Shown: piece by piece, positions 1-5,472 of the stretch
Layout of the letters: every line of letters begins with the position of its first letter
Numbering within the stretch: position 1 is the stretch's first letter
Assembly (NCBI GenBank): GCA_016926315.1
Contig: JAFGOU010000137.1
Coordinates: 1 to 5,472, forward strand
Length of the DNA stretch: 5,472 nt
Direction: 5' to 3'
Source: Chitinispirillaceae bacterium
GTDB lineage: Bacteria > Fibrobacterota > Chitinivibrionia > Chitinivibrionales > Chitinispirillaceae
Position numbers and translations under genes: made by a program
The notes under the pieces: generated by a model
The model's input: only the letters and a program-made list of their open reading frames with translations
Told to the model about the DNA's origin: nothing
Database searches by the model: none

Positions 1-385
1 CTGTTTCGCGACCCTGCACACCAACTCCTGTTCCCAGACCATCTCGCGCATCGTGGACGTGTTTCCCAGCGAAAAGCAGCAGCAGATCAAGACCCAGCTC
101 TCGGCAGCGATCAACGGGGTGGTCACCCAGAGCCTGCTTCCCAAGATCGACGGCGGGCTGCAGCTGGTGTGCGAGATCATGGTCGCGACCCCTGCGGTGC
201 GGGCGCTGATCCGCGAAGGGAAGTACCATAATCTTGACAATGAGATTCAGCTTGGGTCGCGGTTCGGCATGCAGACCATGAACCAGTGCCTGGCCGCCGC
301 GGTAAAGTCGAACCGGATCACCCAGGCGGTTGCCATGAATCGCGCCATGGACCTTGACGATTTCATGAAATGCATGTTACGGTAG
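1..385 (+). CDS. pilT: PilT-family type IV pilus retraction ATPase, C-terminal fragment
   Basis: This is the 3' end of a gene that begins outside the window; the reading frame is open from base 2 to the TAG at 383-385 (127 residues visible). The fragment opens in the middle of the ATPase core with the His-box segment FATLHTNS (bases 5-28). It continues with IVDVFPSEKQQQIKTQLS, the helix that follows this box in PilT proteins. Bases 194-220 encode AVRALIREG, which matches the conserved AIRNLIREGK motif that PilT needs for retraction. The segment GMQTMNQCLAAAV and a short acidic helix end the protein, as in PilT. In the family, a cytoplasmic hexamer hydrolyses ATP to depolymerise the pilus. Walker A and B lie upstream and cannot be checked. 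A PilU-like paralogue is possible, but the AVRALIREG motif favours PilT. pilB follows after 44 bases in the same direction, so the two are probably co-transcribed. Confidence 0.85.
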   Translation, partial: CFATLHTNSCSQTISRIVDVFPSEKQQQIKTQLSAAINGVVTQSLLPKIDGGLQLVCEIMVATPAVRALIREGKYHNLDNEIQLGSRFGMQTMNQCLAAAVKSNRITQAVAMNRAMDLDDFMKCMLR

Positions 386-413
386 CGTGGTCCGTCAGCG
401 TTTCTTCCTGAGT

Positions 414-420
414 AAAGGAG
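414..420 (+). promoter_or_regulatory. Ribosome binding site of pilB
   Basis: AAAGGAG lies 9 bases before the GTG at 430 and is a near-perfect Shine-Dalgarno sequence. It decides the start: the next in-frame GTG (442) would be 21 bases away. No convincing promoter is seen in the 44-base gap after pilT, which fits translation from a shared pilT-pilB transcript. Confidence 0.8.
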
Positions 421-429
421 CAGCAACCA

Positions 430-2577
430 GTGTCTGCAGCGGTGAAAAAAGAGGAGAGTATCTCTGCAAAAATCGCGCTCCTGTCCTTCCGTCCCGAAAG
501 CCGGAGCGGGGCGCAGGCCATGCTGCAGGGCCTTGAACAGGAGTTCAGGGGACGCCTGAGCATCGTTGCCGGCGATTTTATCAACAACGTCCGGGTTCAA
601 TGCGATATCGCTATTGCGGTGTACGACGCGGGTGACGATATGGGGTCGTTCATTTCCCGTGTCACTGACCTGCGTGAAAAAGACAAGATCCAGATCGTTT
701 TCGCCCTGATTACCAGGGAAGCCGAGGCCGCGTTCATCCTGCATCGCGGCGAAATCCCGACCAACCACCTTCTGCAATTTCCCATGCAGACCGTGGATTT
801 CAGCCATGCGGTCATGACTGCCGTCGCGGCGCTCAGGCTCAAGGATGAGACCCGGCCGGGCCGGTCGAATTACGCCTCCCAGGCGAAGTTTCTGGGAAGC
901 CTGCTCGTGGACCACGGCGTCATCGACCCCCTGCAGCTTAAAAAGGCGCTCGACCAGCAGAAACAGACAAAAGAGCGGCTCGGCAACATACTCGTGTCCC
1001 TGGGCTATATTTCCGAAGACCAGAAAATGATGTTTCTGGCCCAGCAGCTCGACGTGGAAATCGCCAGCCCGCGCCAGTTCACCTCCGCGGACCTGAATGT
1101 CGTTGCGCTCATTCCCGAGCGCATTGCACGGAGCGCCAATTGCATCGCCCTTGAGAAAAAAGACAACACGCTGGTCGTGGCCATGGAGGATGTGCTCGAT
1201 CTGCAGCTCCTGGACAACCTGCGCGATATCACCGGCATGATGATCAAGCCGATACTCGGCATTCATGAGGACATACAGTCCAGCCTTGACCGCTATTTCC
1301 GCGATATCAGCTCCCATGAAAATGCGACCGCTCTTATCGGTACCATCGGCGGCGATGTTGAGTATGTCGAGCAGAAAAACCAGGACGTGGACATCGACGA
1401 GATCACCACCGCAGGTTCGGGCGTGGGCGTTATCAGGCTGGTCAACACCCTTATCATGAACGCGGTTCGGGACCGGGCCAGCGACATCCACTTCGAACCC
1501 CAGGAAAAAAAGCTGCAGGTGCGCTACCGTATCGACGGTGAACTGAAGCCGGTCATGGAGCCGCCAAAGCAGCTCCACGCGGCCATTGTCGCGCGTATCA
1601 AGATCCTTGCCAATCTCGATATCGCCGAACGCAGGCTGCCCCAGGACGGGCGCATGGTGGTCAAGATCAGGGGGCGGGAAGTGGACATCCGCATCTCAAT
1701 TCTTCCGTCGGTGCACGGCGAAGCCGTGGTGATGCGTATCCTTGACAAGGAAGCGTTTGAGAAGAACATATCGAATTTGGGTTTTAACAAACATCATAAC
1801 GACATTTTCAGGTCACAGATCACGAAGCCGTACGGCATGATCATCGTGACCGGGCCGACCGGCAGCGGAAAGTCAACGACCCTGTATGCGGCGATGCAGC
1901 AGATCAAGCACCCGTCGCGCAACATCGTGACCGTGGAAGATCCGGTGGAGTTCCATATAGAGAGTATACGACAGGTCCACATCAACAGCGCCATCGGGTT
2001 GACGTTCGCCACGGTGCTGCGGTCGATCCTCAGACAGGATCCGGACATCATCCTGATCGGAGAGATCCGCGACCTGGAGACCGCTGATACCGCCATTAAG
2101 ATGGCGCTGACCGGCCATCTGGTCTTTTCCACCCTGCATACGAACGACGCGGTCAGCAGCATTTCCCGGTTTGTCGACATCGGCATACCGCCGCTTCTTC
2201 TGAGCTCCTCGCTGAATCTCGTGGTCGCACAGCGCTTGGTGAGACGGATCTGTCCCGAGTGCAAGGTCGAATATGCCCCTGAACCGGCGCTCCTGGAACA
2301 GCTGAAGCTTCATCTCCGGTCCGGATCACGGTTTTACCGGGGGGAGGGGTGCGTGGCATGCAACGGCACCGGCTTTTTCGGAAGGACCGGGCTTTTTGAA
2401 ATGCTTCCGGTCACAAAATCGATCCGCACCCTGATCCTGCGCAACGCGCCGGCCATGGAAATCTACGACACGGCGGTTGAAGAGGGAATGGTGACGGTGC
2501 GTCAATCCGGGATCGAAAAGGTGCTGGCAGGCGAAACCACCATCGAGCAGGTCATCGCGGTTTCGACCGACCTCTAA
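430..2577 (+). CDS. pilB: PilB/GspE-family type IV pilus extension ATPase with pseudo-receiver and MshEN domains
   Basis: The 715-residue protein starts at GTG. It is predicted to be the cytoplasmic hexameric ATPase that powers pilus assembly; PilB proteins are usually about 560-580 residues, so this one has an N-terminal extension of roughly 140. Residues ~13-136 have a receiver-like alternation of hydrophobic strands and helices but lack the phosphorylation residues. Residues 154-206 hold two MshEN-type motifs, beginning FLG and RLG. The N2 domain includes ASDIHFEP (350-357) and RYRIDGE (365-371). The core has Walker A GPTGSGKST (475-483, K481), the Asp box VEDPVEF (502-508), Walker B IILIGEIRD (540-548, E545) and the His box STLHTND (567-573). 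A zinc-binding tetracysteine is formed by C608, C611, C641 and C644. That tetracysteine and the N-terminal domain separate it from PilT. A type II secretion GspE or MshE role cannot be excluded, but the PilT neighbour favours the pilus. All catalytic motifs are intact. No pilC follows; the next gene is convergent. Confidence 0.93.
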   Translation: MSAAVKKEESISAKIALLSFRPESRSGAQAMLQGLEQEFRGRLSIVAGDFINNVRVQCDIAIAVYDAGDDMGSFISRVTDLREKDKIQIVFALITREAEAAFILHRGEIPTNHLLQFPMQTVDFSHAVMTAVAALRLKDETRPGRSNYASQAKFLGSLLVDHGVIDPLQLKKALDQQKQTKERLGNILVSLGYISEDQKMMFLAQQLDVEIASPRQFTSADLNVVALIPERIARSANCIALEKKDNTLVVAMEDVLDLQLLDNLRDITGMMIKPILGIHEDIQSSLDRYFRDISSHENATALIGTIGGDVEYVEQKNQDVDIDEITTAGSGVGVIRLVNTLIMNAVRDRASDIHFEPQEKKLQVRYRIDGELKPVMEPPKQLHAAIVARIKILANLDIAERRLPQDGRMVVKIRGREVDIRISILPSVHGEAVVMRILDKEAFEKNISNLGFNKHHNDIFRSQITKPYGMIIVTGPTGSGKSTTLYAAMQQIKHPSRNIVTVEDPVEFHIESIRQVHINSAIGLTFATVLRSILRQDPDIILIGEIRDLETADTAIKMALTGHLVFSTLHTNDAVSSISRFVDIGIPPLLLSSSLNLVVAQRLVRRICPECKVEYAPEPALLEQLKLHLRSGSRFYRGEGCVACNGTGFFGRTGLFEMLPVTKSIRTLILRNAPAMEIYDTAVEEGMVTVRQSGIEKVLAGETTIEQVIAVSTDL

Positions 2578-5189
2578 TGCGGTTGTTCCGCGGCGCTGAT
2601 TTTTACAATATAGACTCCGTTCGAAAGCCTGATGTCGTTTCTGAGCGAGACCGCTTGCGCGGTCACGATTGATCGGTGCACCAGCCTTCCTGAGCAGTCG
2701 TACACGGCCAGGTGTTTTTTCTCCCCGGCATACGAGGCAGGAAGGACGATCCGGTCCTGGGCGCACAGGGAAAATGAGGCCTGACGGTTCAGGGGGTTCG
2801 GCCGGCACTTCCGGCAGATAACCGACACCGGGCAGCCGCTCACCGGAGAACCGGTGTAGGGAATCACGCAGTCGGGAGTGGGCGTTACGGTGGTGTCGAC
2901 GCCTTTGCCTTCGGCCACGAATACGATATTGAACGTTCTGCTGGCCAGCATGCCGGGGAACGTGCCGGTGCGAGATCCGATCGTCACCCTGCCTGTTGCG
3001 GCGGAATAGGAGATCGGGATAAGCGCAGAGCGGCCGCTTTCGTACCCGTAGCCGTCTCCCTCGTCCTCGTAGAGGGTGAAGTTGCCGTCGGCGCCCGGAT
3101 AAATCCGTAGCTCGATCGGGTCAGCGCTCTGGGTGGCATACTGGATATTCGGGCCCATGGGGAGTATGGCGCCTGCGCGCGCATAGATGGGTATACGCTG
3201 GATGGGAGCGGCGACGTTGGTAACAATCCTTCCGGCAGCGCCGGTATTGGCAGCGCCGGTCCAGAAATCGTACCAGGTGCCGGACGGAAGGTAGACGTTG
3301 CGGCTGGTTACGCCGGCGGCGGCGACCGGGTTTATCAGCAGCGCAGGGCCGAACATGAACTGGTCCGCTATGTTTTTTACGCTTGCATCGTCCGGGAAAT
3401 CGAACGGCAATGCGCGCGTCATGGTGTAGCCTTCGTTTGTCACCTTCCATGCCAGGGAGTAGATATAGGGCATGAGCCGGTAGCGCAGCTTGCTGAACGC
3501 GATGCAGATCTGCTGGGTCGAAGCGCTCATGTTGTAGATCTCGGTGTTGCGCGAACCATGGACCCTGAAAATGGGGAAAAAAGTCCCGGCCTGAAACCAC
3601 CTCGTCAGGATCTCATCGGTCGGGTCGTTCTGGAACCCGCCGATGTCCGAGCACCAGTAGGGATTACCGGCCATGCAGGAATTGAGCCCGCCCGCGATCG
3701 TGGTTTTCACGTTGTTCATGGTGTTGCCGCTGATGTCGCCGTTCCAGTAAATGGCGCCGAACCGGTGCTGGCCCGCGTACATTGAACGGGTAAGATTGAC
3801 CACGCGCTTCGACGAAGAAATGGCGCGCTGCTTTTCATAGATATATTTGCACGATACCATGGAATAGGCGTTCGCGTACAGGTCGATCATTCCCATGCTG
3901 GTGTTGACGCCGGTGAGCAGCGGGCACTCGGGCTCGGTCGCGTCCATCCACCAGGCGTCAACGTCATTGTCAACGCAGGACGTTTTTATCAGGTCCCAGT
4001 ACTTTCTCATGCCGGTGGTATCGAACACATTGAGGAACTCGCCCGGGAAGTCGTTGCAGTTGATGCTGAGCAGCAGGTGCGGCTCCATACTGCTGTAATG
4101 CGGTGTTCCAGGAAAAAAGGTCGGCCAGATGGAAATGGCGAAATGGCAGTGATTATCATGGATCGTTGAAATCATGCCTGACGGATCCGGGTAATTGACC
4201 GCGTCCCAGGCAAACGTTCCCCATCCGTTCTGGCCGCCGGACCACCACTGCCAGTCCTGCACAATGCAGTCGAGCGGGATGCCCCGTGTCCGGTACTGTG
4301 AAACGGCGGTCGTGAGCTCGTTTGCGCTTGCATAGCGGTTTTTGCACTGCCAGAACCCGAACGCCCATTTGGCAAGCATGGTCGCGGGACCGGTAATATG
4401 GCGGTAGCCGGCAATGATGGTGTCGAACTGGGGGCCGTACACGAAGTAGTAGTCCCAGCTGTTGTTAAGCAGAAAATCCGCGGCAAAGGTGAGCGGCGGC
4501 GTTTTTGTCGCATGGCAGGCAAAGTTCATGAGCACGCCGTACCCGCGCGTGGTCATGAAAAACGGTATCACGTCGTACCAGTTTGACTGGTGCATATCGA
4601 CCGTGAATCCGCGGATATTCAGGACCCCGCTGTTGTCCGGCGGCAGGGCGGCCCAGTAGCCGGGATCGCCGGTCCAGGCCGGCATGGCAAGGGAAAGGTT
4701 GCCAAGCCCATACACCCCCTCGTTTGAGGGGGAATCAAAGGAGAGCGTGCCGGAGAACCCTGCAGTACCACCCTTGCTGGTTGCGGTCAGGGACCGGGCG
4801 GTCTCGGAACAGACCGTGGTGCCTGAAGCACTGGCAAATGAGATGAGTGCATTTGACTTGGTGACCGTGGCCCTGACTCGGGCTGTTGTTACGACGATCG
4901 CGGTCCCGTTGTCTGTTGCGTCCCAGGAGGCCGGCAGGGAGAATGAAGACCTGGCAACGATAAGTCCCTGCGGCGCAGGGATGTCGGTTCCCATGGTATA
5001 CACGACACGGATGATGTTTTCTCCGCATACCTGCAGTTTGAGACGGGCATTGTTGGACAGAACGCACAGCGCGCCGTCGGATTCCTTGGTAAATGACGAA
5101 ACCGATTGCGCCGCAGCGCCTGATAGAATGTTGCTCCCAATGACGATGATGCAGGACAGAATAACAGGTAAGGTGCGTATTTTTTTCAT
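2574..5189 (-). CDS. Secreted GH31 family alpha-glycosidase (alpha-glucosidase/alpha-xylosidase type) with C-terminal sorting-like domain
   Basis: The 871-residue protein starts at ATG, 7 bases after a good ribosome binding site. Residues 1-27 form a signal peptide (KK, hydrophobic core, likely cleavage after GAAA). Residues ~28-265 are the N-terminal beta-sandwich, including the conserved-type NEGVYGLG. The (beta/alpha)8 barrel spans ~268-595: WAFGFWQ (275-281), QDWQWW (311-316), the nucleophile motif WWMDATEPE with D416, WNGDIS with predicted acid/base D485, SDIGGF (514-519) and sugar-binding RVHG (R542, H544). A proximal beta-sandwich follows, then a DUF5110-like domain (~695-760; YPGADGNFTLYEDEGDGYGY). 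Residues 797-871 resemble a T9SS type A tail (PNPLN, VYDCSGRLV, LSNGVYIVKI). GH31 enzymes release alpha-linked glucose or xylose by a retaining mechanism, and some are transglycosylases. No PA14 insert is seen, and the substrate cannot be fixed from sequence. There are about 20 cysteines in the mature protein, four of them (774, 786, 792, 795) just before the tail. Its stop codon overlaps that of pilB. Confidence 0.93.
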   Translation of the reverse strand: MKKIRTLPVILSCIIVIGSNILSGAAAQSVSSFTKESDGALCVLSNNARLKLQVCGENIIRVVYTMGTDIPAPQGLIVARSSFSLPASWDATDNGTAIVVTTARVRATVTKSNALISFASASGTTVCSETARSLTATSKGGTAGFSGTLSFDSPSNEGVYGLGNLSLAMPAWTGDPGYWAALPPDNSGVLNIRGFTVDMHQSNWYDVIPFFMTTRGYGVLMNFACHATKTPPLTFAADFLLNNSWDYYFVYGPQFDTIIAGYRHITGPATMLAKWAFGFWQCKNRYASANELTTAVSQYRTRGIPLDCIVQDWQWWSGGQNGWGTFAWDAVNYPDPSGMISTIHDNHCHFAISIWPTFFPGTPHYSSMEPHLLLSINCNDFPGEFLNVFDTTGMRKYWDLIKTSCVDNDVDAWWMDATEPECPLLTGVNTSMGMIDLYANAYSMVSCKYIYEKQRAISSSKRVVNLTRSMYAGQHRFGAIYWNGDISGNTMNNVKTTIAGGLNSCMAGNPYWCSDIGGFQNDPTDEILTRWFQAGTFFPIFRVHGSRNTEIYNMSASTQQICIAFSKLRYRLMPYIYSLAWKVTNEGYTMTRALPFDFPDDASVKNIADQFMFGPALLINPVAAAGVTSRNVYLPSGTWYDFWTGAANTGAAGRIVTNVAAPIQRIPIYARAGAILPMGPNIQYATQSADPIELRIYPGADGNFTLYEDEGDGYGYESGRSALIPISYSAATGRVTIGSRTGTFPGMLASRTFNIVFVAEGKGVDTTVTPTPDCVIPYTGSPVSGCPVSVICRKCRPNPLNRQASFSLCAQDRIVLPASYAGEKKHLAVYDCSGRLVHRSIVTAQAVSLRNDIRLSNGVYIVKISAAEQPH
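3234..3260 (-). repeat. Short in-frame direct repeat in the GH31 gene
   Basis: The 12-mer GGCAGCGCCGGT occurs at 3234-3245 and again at 3249-3260 (+ strand reading), a 15-base offset. In the GH31 protein this gives TGAAN followed by TGAAG (residues 644-653), in a surface-loop-like segment just after YDFW. It looks like a five-codon tandem duplication that keeps the frame. Confidence 0.6.
4715..4732. repeat. Perfect 7-bp GC-rich inverted repeat inside the GH31 gene
   Basis: CCCCCTC (4715-4721), a four-base loop GTTT, then GAGGGGG (4726-4732) form a perfect stem. On the - strand the arms encode the SPSNEGV segment just before YGLG (residues ~153-159). No T-run follows on either strand, so it is not a standard intrinsic terminator. 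It may be a chance product of codon choice or an mRNA hairpin. Confidence 0.55.
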
Positions 5190-5196
5190 AAACGCG

Positions 5197-5204
5197 TCCT
5201 TTCT
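5197..5204 (-). promoter_or_regulatory. Ribosome binding site of the GH31 gene
   Basis: Read on the - strand, AGAAAGGA ends 7 bases before the ATG at 5189-5187. This fixes the start, and that start gives a well-formed signal peptide. Confidence 0.8.
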
Positions 5205-5226
5205 GAGGGTATGAAAAGGACAGGTA

Positions 5227-5241
5227 TTAGTCTAGTTTAGT
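5227..5241 (-). repeat. Triple pentamer ACTAA-ACTAG-ACTAA near the predicted GH31 transcription start
   Basis: On the - strand three consecutive pentamers of the form ACTAR occur, so the outer two copies are 10 bp apart, about one helical turn. They lie 5-19 bases downstream of the candidate -10 box, where a repressor or an initiation-sensitive sequence could act. The repeat is seen directly; a regulatory role is inference. Confidence 0.4.
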
Positions 5242-5245
5242 CATA

Positions 5246-5273
5246 AATATAATCCACAGCTTTTGTTTTACAA
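5246..5273 (-). promoter_or_regulatory. Candidate housekeeping-type promoter of the GH31 gene
   Basis: On the - strand TTGTAA (5273-5268, 4 of 6 to the -35 consensus) and TATATT (5251-5246, 5 of 6 to the -10 consensus) are separated by 16 bases. Initiation would fall near 5238, giving a leader of about 49 bases that contains the ribosome binding site. The region is AT-rich, so such matches can arise by chance, and the promoter consensus of this organism is unknown. Confidence 0.45.
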
Positions 5274-5430
5274 GAAAAAAATAAAGACACGTTAATGGTA
5301 TCAGTTACTGGATTGCCTGAGCATAAGAAAATCCAAGATCGCAGCCATATCGTATCTGTTTCTTCTATGCATTCGCTGCATATCAATCAGACCCTAGCCT
5401 GCTTCGGATAAACCTGAGAGCATATTTAAA

Positions 5431-5442
5431 TTATCATGATAA
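5431..5442. repeat. Perfect 12-bp palindrome, possible operator
   Basis: TTATCATGATAA reads the same on both strands. The word AATTATCAT, which covers its left half, recurs at 5460-5468, 31 bp further on (about three helical turns). It lies ~160 bp upstream of the candidate GH31 promoter, so it could instead serve a gene to the right of the window. Binding by a dimeric regulator is possible, but nothing in the window identifies one. Confidence 0.4.
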
Positions 5443-5472
5443 ATAACAGTTGATATATTAATTATCATTATA

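Larger units (their letters stand above)
5190..5472. other. AT-rich non-coding region upstream of the GH31 gene
   Basis: This 283-base stretch is clearly more AT-rich than the rest of the window and contains no ORF that I accept as a gene. It holds the GH31 ribosome binding site, a candidate promoter, a triple pentamer near the predicted transcription start, a 12-bp palindrome and repeated AATTATCAT words at its far end. The right part (about 5420-5472) is the most AT-rich and may belong to the control region of a gene beyond the window. Confidence 0.7.

Noticed and set aside
247..1578. A 443-codon open frame on the - strand, antisense to the end of pilT and the first half of pilB.
   Set aside because: It overlaps strongly supported pilus ATPase domains. 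Its translation shows no recognisable motif, is rich in His, Gly and Val as expected for an antisense reading, and has no ribosome binding site that I can identify. It is a shadow of the GC-rich codon use.
2558..2591. Intrinsic terminators at the pilB/GH31 junction.
   Set aside because: The stems are only 4 bp and no T-run directly follows on either strand, so I do not annotate them as terminators.
5151..5162. A possible lipoprotein signal (ILSC, residues 10-13) in the GH31 N-terminus.
   Set aside because: Leu just after the -3 position is atypical and the hydrophobic core before the Cys would be too short. The core continues past C13 to a good signal peptidase I site after A27.
4684..5214. 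A 176-codon open frame on the + strand, antisense to the GH31 N-terminus and signal peptide.
   Set aside because: The opposite strand encodes a coherent signal peptide and GH31 N-terminal domain, and this frame shows no family features.
5301..5381. A 26-residue open frame on the - strand (MQRMHRRNRYDMAAILDF...) in the spacer.
   Set aside because: The basic start followed by RYDMAAIL faintly resembles the start of small DNA-binding proteins, but it stops after 26 residues, has only a weak AGGG upstream and has no matching context.
5467..5472. A perfect TATAAT on the - strand at the window edge, and TTGATA on the + strand at 5450-5455.
   Set aside because: Both are single hexamers in very AT-rich DNA, and their partner boxes would lie outside the window or are absent, so neither can be supported as a promoter.

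Overview
The window is GC-rich coding DNA over most of its length and holds three protein genes, one of them cut by the left edge. At the left, two type IV pilus motor ATPase genes run on the + strand. The first is the C-terminal part of a PilT-family retraction ATPase. After 44 bases comes a complete, long PilB-family extension ATPase. At the right, on the - strand, is a complete secreted glycoside hydrolase family 31 (GH31) enzyme. It has an N-terminal signal peptide and a C-terminal tail that resembles the type A sorting domain of the type IX secretion system (T9SS).

The GH31 gene converges on pilB, and the two stop codons overlap inside four bases (CTAA). The last ~280 bases on the right are distinctly AT-rich and non-coding. 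They carry the likely promoter region of the GH31 gene, a short pentamer repeat near its predicted transcription start, and a perfect 12-bp palindrome.

Type IV pilus motors together with a secreted glycosidase ending in a T9SS-like tail suggest a didermic bacterium of the FCB group, for example a Fibrobacterota relative. This is inferred from gene content only; no rRNA or phylogenetic marker is present. The pilus genes and the GH31 gene are probably separate transcription units that serve different processes: surface motility or attachment, and extracellular oligosaccharide degradation.

The most notable signal is the architecture of the PilB protein. A pseudo-receiver-like N-terminal domain precedes a tandem MshEN motif of the type known to bind cyclic di-GMP, and both precede the ATPase core. 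I found no CRISPR array, tRNA, rRNA, insertion sequence or clearly undescribed multi-gene system.
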